DNA from: Planctomycetota bacterium
GTDB taxonomy: Bacteria; Planctomycetota; Phycisphaerae; Sedimentisphaerales; Anaerobacaceae
Direction of reading: 5' to 3'
Assembly: GCA_019456145.1 (NCBI GenBank)
Contig: VRUL01000030.1
Span: 1 to 58,941 of the forward strand
Length of the DNA stretch: 58,941 nt
Shown here: in pieces, positions 1 to 8,982 of the stretch
Layout: the number at the start of each line of letters is the position of its first letter
Position numbering within the stretch: the stretch's first letter is position 1
Notes under the pieces: model-generated
Seen by the model: only the letters and a program-made list of their open reading frames with translations
Told to the model about the DNA's origin: nothing
Databases searched by the model: none
Program-made: the position numbers and the translations under genes

Positions 1-1209
1 GCTGAATTCATCGATCTGCTGGTAAGTCCGCTGCCCTCGAGCTGGGTTCTCGGCAATATTGGTACTAACAGTGCCGAACAGTTGTATGTGGCCCTCAGTG
101 ACGGCATCAATACTGCGGTGGTCGAGCACAATGATGTCAATGCAGCGACTCTGACGAGCTGGCAGGAGTGGAATATAGATCTGGCGGCGTTCAGCGGTGT
201 GAACCTGAACAATGTCCAGAAGGTCTATATCGGCTTAGGTGACAGGGGCACCCCGGTACAGGGTGGTTCAGGCGCCCTTTACATTGATGATCTTCGTTCC
301 TGTCCGCCCAGATGTGTTGCTGCGTTTGGAAAACCGCAAGCTGATATTGCCCAGCCTTATGACTGCCTTGTTAACGAGGCGGACATTATGGTTCTGTCAA
401 ACGACTACCTGCTAAGGGACCGGCTGATAACGACGTCGGCGCCGAGTGATACGAATCTGGCGGCACACTATCAGTTTGAAAACAACTTGCTTGACTCCAG
501 CGTGCACGGCAACAACGGTGACCCATGTAACACCATCGGCTACGAGGTCGACCCTGCCAGGGGCAATGTTTTGAGCCTTCCTGGCGGCAGCAATAACTTT
601 GCCGATATGCATGGCGTAGGTATTGACGGCAATGTTCCGAGAACAATTGCCTGCTGGGCCAAGGCCGACCACATGAACATCCCCGACTGGACCCTTATTT
701 TCGGTTTCACCGGGAATGCCGATGAAAGCGGTGGAAATGGCAGTCACTTCAATATCGGCAGCCTTGGCGGGCCCGGCGGTATCGGCGCCCACACCTGGGG
801 CTGGGAAGAGACGATATTCCCAGATGAGGACACTTTGGATTGGCGCCATTACACAATGACGTACGATGGATCAACGATTCTGTACTACGGTGACGGTGTC
901 CTGATGGATACTGATCCCGCCAAATCCAACGTGCAGAATCTGGTCCACGCCGACCGTGTCCATGTTGGCAGCCGTATTACGCAGGCCAGCTCATTCCCCG
1001 GCAAGGTGGATGAAGCCCGTATCTACAGTGTTGTTTTGACAGAGCCGGAGGTAGCTTACCTTGCTACTGATGGTGCAGCAACGCTGCATGTACCGATTGT
1101 CTCGGATGCTGACCTGTACCAGGGTGAGGCACAAGGCAGCCAGTGGATTAACCTCAGGGACTACAGTGTCATATCAGATCAATACCTTGATGAGCTACTG
1201 TGGCCGTAA
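1..1209 (+). CDS. LamG-domain secreted protein, 5' truncated
   Basis: The frame is open from the first base of the window, so the N-terminus lies outside. The visible part has a first beta-rich stretch, then a dockerin-like segment (DCLVNEADIMVLSNDYL), then a LamG/concanavalin A-like domain: LAAHYQFENNLLDSS, an IACWAK strand, WRHYTMTYDGS, and the KVDEARIYSVVLTEPEV end typical of the fold. The C-terminus repeats a loose dockerin-like piece (NLRDYSVISDQYLDELL). Such proteins are exported and bind or process polysaccharide. The LamG call is firm from these motifs; substrate and any catalytic module upstream cannot be seen. A strong terminator follows 41 bases after the stop. Confidence 0.8.
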   Translation, partial: AEFIDLLVSPLPSSWVLGNIGTNSAEQLYVALSDGINTAVVEHNDVNAATLTSWQEWNIDLAAFSGVNLNNVQKVYIGLGDRGTPVQGGSGALYIDDLRSCPPRCVAAFGKPQADIAQPYDCLVNEADIMVLSNDYLLRDRLITTSAPSDTNLAAHYQFENNLLDSSVHGNNGDPCNTIGYEVDPARGNVLSLPGGSNNFADMHGVGIDGNVPRTIACWAKADHMNIPDWTLIFGFTGNADESGGNGSHFNIGSLGGPGGIGAHTWGWEETIFPDEDTLDWRHYTMTYDGSTILYYGDGVLMDTDPAKSNVQNLVHADRVHVGSRITQASSFPGKVDEARIYSVVLTEPEVAYLATDGAATLHVPIVSDADLYQGEAQGSQWINLRDYSVISDQYLDELLWP

Positions 1210-1250
1210 TGAGTATTAACATTTGTTAGCCCTTTGATTTTGCATTAGTT

Positions 1251-1296
1251 CGGGGCCTGTACTGATTGATTCGGTATAGGCCCCGATTGTTTTTTG
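1251..1296 (+). terminator. Rho-independent terminator of the LamG gene
   Basis: Arms 1251-1262 (CGGGGCCTGTAC) and 1274-1285 (GTATAGGCCCCG) pair over 12 positions with one G-T wobble, an 11-base loop between them, followed by ATTG and six T. It lies just after the stop at 1209. Confidence 0.8.
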
Positions 1297-1485
1297 AGCA
1301 GTAAAATATGAAAAAACTCGAAGATTAAGCTCCGTAGAGCAACGGCAGAAGGCGAAAGATAAACTATTGGAAGTAAGTGTTGGGTTGGGCAAAAAGGGCG
1401 TATGAGGTACGTATTAGGCTGAAAGTATAGAGTGATGGCAAAGGGCAAGATAGGTCAAGTCATCATAAACTTGAAACTTATGAAC

Positions 1486-1559
1486 TATCCCCGGAAGGAC
1501 TCGAACCTTCAACCTCTGGCTCCGGAGGCCAACGCTCTATCCAATTGAGCTACGGGGAC
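1486..1559 (-). tRNA. tRNA-Arg (anticodon CCG)
   Basis: Read on the minus strand, the 7-bp acceptor stem is GTCCCCG against CGGGGAT (G-T at pair 1-72), followed by D-arm GCTC...GAGC, anticodon stem TTGGC/GCCAG closing loop CTCCGGA (anticodon CCG, reading CGG), a 5-base variable loop, and a T-arm with loop TTCGAGT-like sequence. Discriminator is A; CCA is not encoded (GTT follows). 74 nt, all arms present. Confidence 0.93.
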
Positions 1560-1721
1560 GAAAATTTATTCTGTCTCTATTATCCCAAAACAGCTAACAA
1601 GTCAAGAACATAACCGCCTGTATTAGCTGGTCTTTACGGTTTTATTGGAATTTTAACCATACGGATTTTAGCTCGATATGTTATAATAATATAAGACCCG
1701 GATAGAAAGGGTGATAATCGA

Positions 1722-3356
1722 ATGTTAGTTAATAATGTCTTTTTGCGTGTTAAAACGGCTTTAGTCCTGCTGCTTCTGACTGTTGTCTGCCGGGTTGCTG
1801 TCGGCGCCGACCGAACAGGCTGGAAACGGCAGGACGTCGATTTGCGTATGACAGGTGGCTCCCGCATCAAGGCCATCTGCTATCCTCAGGATAAACCGCC
1901 GCCACTGCTTGGTAAAAGAGTTCGTCACCGCTCCAAACGTGTGCGCAAAAAGATTCTCTCTGCCGAAGCAGCCTCGCAACTGGCACCTCTTGGCCGGGAA
2001 TCTACTGCACCTGTTTATGCAAACGTTATCGAATCACCTCCCATAGACGGCTTCGTTCCATGGATTGCTGTTTCACTTACCGACGCGCGTCTTGGCGATG
2101 ATGATTTCTATGCTTACGACATCAACTACCTTGTTGGCAACTATCTCACTACTTATCCTCAACTCGACTTCGCCATTGGTATCTATGACACCGGTGCCAC
2201 AGCTTCGATTATGGGCCATGCCAACGCTGACCGGGCAGGCGTTTTCGATAACAACCTCGATGGGCCTTTCACTGTCGAACTCATCGGTGCGGCCGGTTCT
2301 ATCGAGGCTATAGTCAGCCTGCCGCTCGGTCTGTTCATCGATGGACTCAGCGCTATCGACCCATATCCATACGACCCCAACGGAATACTCGACATGTCCT
2401 CGATGGTTGGCGAATATAACACCTCTATCCTCCTCGGCCAGACCCCTCTACCAGGTGCACCCGACCTGCCCACAGCCATCGGCTCACCGATGGCGGTCTA
2501 TTACGCAGCTCATTTCCAGGTCGACAAGCAAATAACCGTTACACACAACAGCGAAGAATACACTGGTCCAACAATAACCTTTTATCCATGGGATGACCCC
2601 TGCATACCAACCTATTCCAACAGAGTCACTCTTGAATTACGTCCCCCCGGCGGAGTGGTTGCTTACTTTCCTTACATCGACTTCGGAACCCTTGAATTCG
2701 TTCCAATGACTCCTTCGGTGATCATGGGTAATGATATGCAAGGCTTGTTCTTTTTTCCCGAAGTGGACCTGGCCGAGCCTAACTTTAGCGCAACCGAACA
2801 GGATGAATTCATGCTGGACGCCGGTGCTCAGGTTACGGTGATTAGTTCAACCCTGGCGGCCCGGCTGGGCCTGAACCCCGCAAACCCGGATTTCGAAGTA
2901 GAGATTACTGATGTCACCGGAGAAACAACCAATTTGCCCGGTTTCTACCTCGATTCTATCGAAATCCCCGCCATTGGCCAATGGCTCAGCTTTACAAACG
3001 TACCTGTTATCATGCTGGATGTCGCCTCGGTCGAAGGAGGCTTTCTGGATGGCATAATCGGAATGAATCTTTTCAACGAGTACAACTTTGTATTAAATGG
3101 TGGGGGGATGAACTTACAAACACCGCCTTACATCGAATTCGAGCCCATACCATATCACATCCCTGCCGACATCGCACCCCTTGGGGGCGACGGCAAGGTT
3201 AATTCTCTGGACCTGGCCGACTTCGCAAAGGCTTACCTGGCCACACCAACCTCGCTAAATTGGAATTCAAAAGCCGACATGGTCAGCGACGCCATAATAG
3301 ACTGCTACGATTTCACTATACTTGGTGAATATTGGGGCCAGGAGTTAGCTCCTTAA
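1722..3356 (+). CDS. Secreted retropepsin-like aspartyl protease with dockerin-like C-terminus
   Basis: 544 aa. A hydrophobic signal sequence covers residues 10-29. Two aspartyl-protease motifs are visible: YDTGATAS at residues 155-162 and LDAGAQVT from residue 365, each followed by a hydrophobic beta-hairpin pattern and, after the second, a GIIGMNLF segment (the hydrophobic-hydrophobic-G sequence of pepsin-like folds). Thus both lobes are in one chain, although the second has DAG rather than DTG. The last 60 residues hold two calcium-loop segments (GDGKVNSLDLADFAKAYL and SDAIIDCYDFTILGEYW), a dockerin-like module. Starts at the ATG 1722 after AAAGGGTGAT. No promoter was clear. Proteolysis is inferred from motifs only; many such planctomycete proteins are uncharacterised. 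Confidence 0.75.
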   Translation: MLVNNVFLRVKTALVLLLLTVVCRVAVGADRTGWKRQDVDLRMTGGSRIKAICYPQDKPPPLLGKRVRHRSKRVRKKILSAEAASQLAPLGRESTAPVYANVIESPPIDGFVPWIAVSLTDARLGDDDFYAYDINYLVGNYLTTYPQLDFAIGIYDTGATASIMGHANADRAGVFDNNLDGPFTVELIGAAGSIEAIVSLPLGLFIDGLSAIDPYPYDPNGILDMSSMVGEYNTSILLGQTPLPGAPDLPTAIGSPMAVYYAAHFQVDKQITVTHNSEEYTGPTITFYPWDDPCIPTYSNRVTLELRPPGGVVAYFPYIDFGTLEFVPMTPSVIMGNDMQGLFFFPEVDLAEPNFSATEQDEFMLDAGAQVTVISSTLAARLGLNPANPDFEVEITDVTGETTNLPGFYLDSIEIPAIGQWLSFTNVPVIMLDVASVEGGFLDGIIGMNLFNEYNFVLNGGGMNLQTPPYIEFEPIPYHIPADIAPLGGDGKVNSLDLADFAKAYLATPTSLNWNSKADMVSDAIIDCYDFTILGEYWGQELAP

Positions 3357-3395
3357 TCAAGCTATAATTTCTACATTCGCAAAGCGGGCATTTAT

Positions 3396-3424
3396 TTGAC
3401 ATATCCGCAGTTTATCAATATGAT
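3396..3424 (+). promoter_or_regulatory. Sigma-70 promoter of waaA
   Basis: TTGACA at 3396-3401 and TATGAT at 3419-3424 with a 17-base spacer. Transcription would begin near 3431, which leaves no room for a ribosome site before the TTG at 3437 and supports the ATG at 3452 as the waaA start. Confidence 0.7.
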
Positions 3425-3451
3425 TGGTCAATTACTTTGCAGAGACTGTCC

Positions 3452-4744
3452 ATGAGAATTCTAATTGACCTCGTATATTTGCTGGCCGTCGCAGCTTACA
3501 GCCCCATCCTTATATATCGGGCCATCAGGTACAATCGCTACCGGGCCGGCTGGAATCAGCGGTTTGGTATAATCAATCGTAAGTTTCCTGAAAAAAAATG
3601 CATCTGGCTCCACGCCGTAAGCGTCGGTGAAGTCAACGCGGCCAAAACCATCATCGAAGAGCTTCAAAATACTTTTCCTGATTTTGAAATCGTTATCAGC
3701 ACGACCACCGACACCGGCTTTGCCCGTGCAACCAACATATTTGGCGAAAAATTCAAAGTCTTTTACTTCCCTCTCGATTTCTCATGGATAATGCTCCGTG
3801 CATTCGGCAAGATTCGTCCGTCAATATGTCTGCTGATGGAACAGGAAGTCTGGCCCAATTTCGTTCATTTCGCACAGCAGTCAAATATACCCGTCGTCGT
3901 AGTCAACGGCCGAATAAGCGACAAAGCTTTCGCCCGATGCAAAAAGCTAAAGCTGATTTCCAGAATAATATACCGAAAAGTAACTCTCATTCTTGCCCAG
4001 ACCCAAGAGTACGCTCAGCGTTTCATTTCAATAGGCGCACCTGAAGATAAGGTAATCGTTACCGGCTCACTAAAATACGACACTGCGCAAATTACCGACA
4101 AAGTCGAAGGCACAGATGCCCTTGCTGCCCAACTTAATATCACAGGTGAAAGATTATGGGTTGCAGGCGCGACCGGCCCGGGCGAGGAAAAAATCATCCT
4201 CGATGTCTTCACAAATCTAACTACTCAGCAGCAATTCAAAGACCTTCGGCTGGTAATAGTGCCAAGAAAACCGGAAAGATTTGACGAAGTAGCTCAGCTC
4301 ATCAAAGATGCCGGCTTCGATTTTGTCCGCTACAGCGATATCAAAAACAGCGACGCCAAGTGTCCTGATAAAACACCCGTAATTCTTGGCGATACAATGG
4401 GTGACCTGCGAAAATTTTATTCCCTTGCGACTATCATTTTTGTTGGCCGGACCCTTGTTCCAATGGGCGGCTCCGATATGATTGAAGCAGCGGCACTTGG
4501 CAAACCCACTTTGTTTGGCCCGCACGCCTTCAATTTCAGACAGACCGTAGACGCACTTCTCAAAGATGAGGGCGCCGTTATGGTAAAAGATGAACAGGAC
4601 TTGCTTCAAGCAATGCAAAAATGCCTTAGCGACCCGGACTTTACCCGAAAAATCGCCCAAAACGGCCAGGAAGTAATCAAAAAAAACCAGGGAGCAACCA
4701 AAAAAACCATCAACCAAATCACAAAACTACTGACAACCGCCTGA
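3452..4744 (+). CDS. waaA: 3-deoxy-D-manno-octulosonic acid (Kdo) transferase
   Basis: 430 aa from ATG 3452, the usual family length. GT30 glycosyltransferase that adds Kdo from CMP-Kdo to lipid A at the inner face of the cytoplasmic membrane. The N-terminus is a membrane anchor (LVYLLAVAAYSPILIYRA), followed by the family motif HAVSVGEVNAAK with the catalytic Glu, the TTTDTG motif, MEQEVWPNF, and the C-terminal nucleotide-binding half with LGDTMGDL and GGSDMIEAAALGKPTLFGP. The frame also opens at TTG 3437, but the promoter position and GAGA upstream of 3452 favour the later ATG. Its presence implies an LPS-bearing outer membrane. Monocistronic by appearance; the next gene has its own strong ribosome site 170 bases on. 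Confidence 0.93.
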   Translation: MRILIDLVYLLAVAAYSPILIYRAIRYNRYRAGWNQRFGIINRKFPEKKCIWLHAVSVGEVNAAKTIIEELQNTFPDFEIVISTTTDTGFARATNIFGEKFKVFYFPLDFSWIMLRAFGKIRPSICLLMEQEVWPNFVHFAQQSNIPVVVVNGRISDKAFARCKKLKLISRIIYRKVTLILAQTQEYAQRFISIGAPEDKVIVTGSLKYDTAQITDKVEGTDALAAQLNITGERLWVAGATGPGEEKIILDVFTNLTTQQQFKDLRLVIVPRKPERFDEVAQLIKDAGFDFVRYSDIKNSDAKCPDKTPVILGDTMGDLRKFYSLATIIFVGRTLVPMGGSDMIEAAALGKPTLFGPHAFNFRQTVDALLKDEGAVMVKDEQDLLQAMQKCLSDPDFTRKIAQNGQEVIKKNQGATKKTINQITKLLTTA

Positions 4745-4914
4745 AATATGCACACGCCAGACATCGTTTGCACGTTCAAGTTTTTCTGTATCACGCAAAT
4801 GAATTGATTCTACTAAACTTTTGTCGACATATTGTCCGATAATTAACCTATAAACAATACTATTGCGAACAAGTTTCTCTGCGGAAAAAACGCCAAAAAT
4901 CAAGGAGGTCAAAA

Positions 4915-6183
4915 ATGAGAAAGGAATCCGCTTTCATATGGATAGCCCTACTGACAGCGTCGATACCGAGTCCAGCAGCCGCAGCTATCCGATACAACGT
5001 AACCGACCTCGGTACCCTGCCCGGCTACGAAAGTTCCCGCGCCTGGTCAATTAATAACAAAGGCCAGATTGTTGGAGAAGCGTTTAACAGTAGCCCTCTT
5101 TACAATAATCGCGCCGTGCTATTCGATCCCAACAGAGACGGGAATAATATCGACCTCGGAACACTCGGTGGAGAAAACAGTTGGGCCGCTTCAATCAACA
5201 ATAATGGACAAATTGTGGGTGGGGCTGATTTCATTGACTTTCAACAAAGTCCACAGCCGACCATATTTGACTCAAAGGGTGGAGGAAATAATATTGGATT
5301 GGGCAAGAAGGGCCCCGCATGGTCAATAAACGACCATGGTCAGATTGTTGGAGGAGCTGTGAACAGTTTTGGATATGAGCGAGCAATACTATTCCACCTG
5401 AATGATGTAAATAACCATACTGAACTCGGCACACTGAATGGATTTAATCATTCGAACGCTTATTCAATCAACAACATCGGCCAGATTGTGGGATTTGCCT
5501 TTATAGAACCCTATACAAGAAAATTCCGTGCAGTGCGGTTTGATCCTTCCGGTCAAGGCAACAATATCGACCTCGGCACACTCGGCGGAGAGTATAGTGC
5601 GGCTATATCGATCAACGATTATGGCCGGATTGTAGGACGTGCCGACACTGCTACCGGGTCTTGCCATGCAGTACTGTTTGACCCCAACGGCATAGGTAAC
5701 AATGTGGACCTGGGCACATTGGATGGTTGTAACTTTCTTGTGGCTACTTCAATAAATAACAGTGGGCAAATTGTGGGACAGGCTTCAAAAGACGCCTCTT
5801 CAGGATTTCGTGCGGTAATGTTTGATCCCACAGGCAATGGTAACAATGTCGACCTTAACGACCTAATAGATCCAACCCGGGGCTATAGCCTCAGTAATGC
5901 GATTCGTATAAACGATAATGGCTGGATAGTATGTTGGGGCGGAAATTCCAGCTTTTATTACACAACATTACTACTCACACCAGTGCCCGCCGGACCGGCC
6001 GATTTTCAACTGGATGGAACTGTAAACCTGGAAGATTATGCCATCCTTACCGCCGCCTGGCGAAGCACACCCGCCGACGACAACTGGAATCCATTCTGTG
6101 ATATTTCAGACCCCAAAGACAACATTATAGACGAACGCGATTTGGCTGTTCTCGCCGGCAATTATCTCGTAAATCCACCGTAG
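4915..6183 (+). CDS. HAF-repeat extracellular protein, dockerin-like C-terminus (copy 1 of 3)
   Basis: 422 aa. Preceded by a perfect AAGGAGGT seven bases before the ATG. A signal peptide ends near AAAA at residue 25. The body is about eight repeats of the HAF type: a DLGTLGG strand, a SINN(N/K)GQIVG strand, then an AVLFDP strand, each about 45 residues, which in characterised relatives form a beta-propeller-like surface domain. The last 60 residues are a dockerin-like module (DGTVNLEDYAILTAAW and DNIIDERDLAVLAGNYL). First of three tandem paralogues on the same strand. Function of the family is not known; extracellular location is inferred from the signal and module. Confidence 0.82.
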   Translation: MRKESAFIWIALLTASIPSPAAAAIRYNVTDLGTLPGYESSRAWSINNKGQIVGEAFNSSPLYNNRAVLFDPNRDGNNIDLGTLGGENSWAASINNNGQIVGGADFIDFQQSPQPTIFDSKGGGNNIGLGKKGPAWSINDHGQIVGGAVNSFGYERAILFHLNDVNNHTELGTLNGFNHSNAYSINNIGQIVGFAFIEPYTRKFRAVRFDPSGQGNNIDLGTLGGEYSAAISINDYGRIVGRADTATGSCHAVLFDPNGIGNNVDLGTLDGCNFLVATSINNSGQIVGQASKDASSGFRAVMFDPTGNGNNVDLNDLIDPTRGYSLSNAIRINDNGWIVCWGGNSSFYYTTLLLTPVPAGPADFQLDGTVNLEDYAILTAAWRSTPADDNWNPFCDISDPKDNIIDERDLAVLAGNYLVNPP

Positions 6184-6220
6184 AATAAGCCGAATCACAT
6201 TATCCGAATTGGAGCCTAAA

Positions 6221-7489
6221 ATGAAAAAAACATATCTCTGCTCCTTAGTGACTTTTCTGTTGTCCGTTATTGCAAGTCCAGCCGCCGCAGCCATCCGATA
6301 CAATGTAACCGACCTTGGCACCCTGCCCGGCTACGAAAGTTCCCGCGCCTTGTCAATCAATAACAACGGGCAAATCGTGGGCTGGGCTACAGATATGGGG
6401 TATCCTGAAGTGTCGCGAGCGATATTATTCGATTCCACAGGCAAGGGTAATAACGTAGACTTTGGAACATTAGGTGGTTTGAGGAGCTACGCATTGGCGA
6501 TAAACAATAGAGGCCAAATCGTTGGAGCCGCGGATTCGAATGATCCCGACCTAAGCAGGCAGCCCTGGCACCCGACAATATTCGACCCCTGTGGCCCGGC
6601 AAATAATATTAAACTCGGCAATAATGGCCGTGCCTGGTCAATAAATGACTACGGCCAAATTGTAGGAGACATGCTGAACACGTCTGGATTCGGACGAGCC
6701 ACAATTTTTGATGTGAATGATCCAAACAACAACACTTTACTTGGTACAATTGACGGATTTGACAATTCCGTCGCTCGCTCGATAAACAACATCGGGCAGA
6801 TTGTTGGTCATGCTGACAACTTTCCACTGCCGGGCGAGCGTGCCATGCTTTTTGACCACACCGGTGCAGGCAATCACGTTGACCTTGGTACACTGGGTGG
6901 GCAATACAGTGCAGCGGTTTCAATTAATGATAAAGGTCAAATCGTCGGAGCTGCCTCTACCACCTCCGGCTATGAACACGCGGCGATATTCGATCCTAAT
7001 GGCCCCGGAAACAATATAGACTTAGGTACATTACCAGCCTGCAACTATTCCGTAGCCGTGAGTATCAACAATCAGGGCCAGATCATCGGTTGGGCCTCGC
7101 TCGAAAAAATGGTTGGACCCAGCTATGCTGTAATGTTTAAATCCAACGGCAACGTCAACAATATCAATCTTAACGATAGAATAGACCCAAACCTTGGTTG
7201 GAGTTTATCCGGCGCAACGTGTATAAACAATAATGGATGGATTGTCGGCTGGGGTGCGAATCCGGACGGATTTAGAAGAGCATTTCTGCTCACACCTGCA
7301 ACGCCGGGTGATTCGGAACCTGACCGGGACGTGGACCTGGAAGATTATGCCATCCTCGCCGCCGCCTGGCGAAGCACACCCGCTGACGACAACTGGAATC
7401 CCTTCTGTGATATTTCAGAACTCAAAGACAACCTTATAGACGAACGCGACCTCGCTGTCTTTTCCTCGAATTGGCTCGCACAGCAATAG
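6221..7489 (+). CDS. HAF-repeat extracellular protein, dockerin-like C-terminus (copy 2 of 3)
   Basis: 422 aa from ATG 6221, placed six bases after GGAG; the frame opens 12 bases earlier at a TTG that overlaps this ribosome site, so the ATG is preferred. Signal peptide MKKTYLCSLVTFLLSV..., then the same HAF repeats (DLGTLGG, SINNKGQIVG, AIFDPN) and a C-terminal dockerin-like module. It lies 37 bases after copy 1 and probably shares its transcript. Its 5' end (6277-6348) is nearly identical to copy 1, while its 3' end (7280-7412) is nearly identical to copy 3, although the middles differ, which suggests gene conversion among the copies. Confidence 0.82.
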   Translation: MKKTYLCSLVTFLLSVIASPAAAAIRYNVTDLGTLPGYESSRALSINNNGQIVGWATDMGYPEVSRAILFDSTGKGNNVDFGTLGGLRSYALAINNRGQIVGAADSNDPDLSRQPWHPTIFDPCGPANNIKLGNNGRAWSINDYGQIVGDMLNTSGFGRATIFDVNDPNNNTLLGTIDGFDNSVARSINNIGQIVGHADNFPLPGERAMLFDHTGAGNHVDLGTLGGQYSAAVSINDKGQIVGAASTTSGYEHAAIFDPNGPGNNIDLGTLPACNYSVAVSINNQGQIIGWASLEKMVGPSYAVMFKSNGNVNNINLNDRIDPNLGWSLSGATCINNNGWIVGWGANPDGFRRAFLLTPATPGDSEPDRDVDLEDYAILAAAWRSTPADDNWNPFCDISELKDNLIDERDLAVFSSNWLAQQ

Positions 7490-7545
7490 AACAAGAAACT
7501 TTGCAAATAATTTTATATCTTTTGTATATAAATGGGAAACACAAT

Positions 7546-8835
7546 ATGAGAAAAAGCAAATCAAATCTAACGGGCGGTAAGTCTAAAGGACATCCTTTAT
7601 CTATAGTCACTTTGCTGTACCTGTTATTTATATCCAATCCAACACAAGCTATGGTTCGCTATATCGCCATCGATTTAGGCACCGTACCTGGGTTCTCCGG
7701 GGCATATGCCCACTCAATAAACAACCATGGCCAAATTGTTGGTGATGTAGGTGGTGTCACTTCGCACGCAGTACTGTTCGATCCCACCGGCCAGGGCAAC
7801 AATATCGACCTCGGCACACTCGGCGGAGAGGATAGCTTGGCTGCGTCAATAAATGACAACGGCAAAATCGTGGGCGCAGTTTACAATGCGTTGAATGTTT
7901 CTTACGCCGTTCTGTTTGATGCCACAGGAGATGGCAATAACATTGCGTTGGATGTAAATAGCTCTGCAACTTCAATCAATAAAGAAGGCCAAATTGTTGG
8001 TGCAAAGTACTACATAGAGGACGGTAACGTCCTTATCCGAGCGGCCATATTTGACCTCGAGGGTGAAGGTAATACCATGTTTTTAAGCCAATTAAGCGGT
8101 TACAGAGAATCAGGAGCATTTTGTATTAATAATAGAGGACAGATTGTTGGAGTATCGGCTAATGACTGGTTTAGCTTCGCGGATTATCGCGCTACATTAT
8201 TTGATCCAAATGGCGTGAATAACATCGACTTAGGTACTTTAGGAGGAGCGAACAGCTCAGCCTTATCAATAAATGATAGCAACCAAATTGTAGGATCTGC
8301 CGAAGATGCTAACGGACACATGTTAGCGACATTATTTGACCCAACAGGTGAAGGTAATAATGTTAATCTGGGTACCGTTGAAGGCTACGATATAAAGTCG
8401 TATGCTCATTCAATCAACAACAAAGGGCAGATTGTAGGTAGATGTGAAACTGGTGGGTTTTTGCCTGTCGCAGTATTATTTGATCCTACCGGAGCAGGTA
8501 ATAATATCGACCTAAATAATCTAATTAATCCTGCCCTCGAATTTACTCTGTTACGGGCAAATTGTATAAACGATAACGGTTGGATTGTGGGCAAATTCAA
8601 GCGTCCAGGAAAAGTTAGCCGTGCATTTCTGCTCACACCTGCAACGCCGGGTGATTCGGAACCTGACCGGGACGTGGACCTGGAAGATTATGCCGTCCTC
8701 ACCGCCGCCTGGCGAAGCACACCTGCCGACGACAACTGGAATCCATTTTGTGATATTTCAGAACCGGAAGATGGTTCAATAAACGAAAGTGACCTTGCGG
8801 TATTCGCTGTCAACTATCTTATGCAATCGCCATAA
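7546..8835 (+). CDS. HAF-repeat extracellular protein, dockerin-like C-terminus (copy 3 of 3)
   Basis: 429 aa from ATG 7546. The frame opens at TTG 7471 inside copy 2, but the sequence before 7546 does not look like a signal peptide, whereas from 7546 a basic start and a LSIVTLLYLLFIS core with a TQA cleavage site follow; the ribosome site GGGAAA is weak. HAF repeats as in the other copies, with the N-terminal repeats more diverged (YIAIDLGTVPG). The dockerin-like end (DVDLEDYAVLTAAW and INESDLAVFAVNYL) is about 95 percent identical in DNA to that of copy 2. It converges with gloB and no clear terminator lies between. Confidence 0.8.
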   Translation: MRKSKSNLTGGKSKGHPLSIVTLLYLLFISNPTQAMVRYIAIDLGTVPGFSGAYAHSINNHGQIVGDVGGVTSHAVLFDPTGQGNNIDLGTLGGEDSLAASINDNGKIVGAVYNALNVSYAVLFDATGDGNNIALDVNSSATSINKEGQIVGAKYYIEDGNVLIRAAIFDLEGEGNTMFLSQLSGYRESGAFCINNRGQIVGVSANDWFSFADYRATLFDPNGVNNIDLGTLGGANSSALSINDSNQIVGSAEDANGHMLATLFDPTGEGNNVNLGTVEGYDIKSYAHSINNKGQIVGRCETGGFLPVAVLFDPTGAGNNIDLNNLINPALEFTLLRANCINDNGWIVGKFKRPGKVSRAFLLTPATPGDSEPDRDVDLEDYAVLTAAWRSTPADDNWNPFCDISEPEDGSINESDLAVFAVNYLMQSP

Positions 8836-8874
8836 TTAGTAGATCTGGCTGCTTAAAGAACAAACTTCTTGCAA

Positions 8875-8976
8875 TTACCCTCTCAGCTTCTTTGCCACTG
8901 CTTTAATGTGCCCCGGTCCGGTTTAGCAGCCGCCGCCGATGATGGTGACGCCTGCTGGGTGTATTTTTTCAGCCGC
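8875..8976 (-). pseudogene. Remnant of a homocysteine S-methyltransferase C-terminus
   Basis: Minus-strand translation of the 34 codons between gloB and the HAF gene gives AAEKIHPAGVTIIGGGC, an in-frame TAA (8923-8925), then TGPGHIKAVAKKLRG and stop. This matches the end of the homocysteine S-methyltransferase family, whose zinc motif runs IIGGCCGTxPxHI. One zinc Cys is Gly here and the Gly after the second Cys is a stop. No upstream part of the gene remains: gloB occupies the place. The match is by eye but covers the family's most conserved stretch. Confidence 0.6.
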
Positions 8977-8982
8977 CTATTG

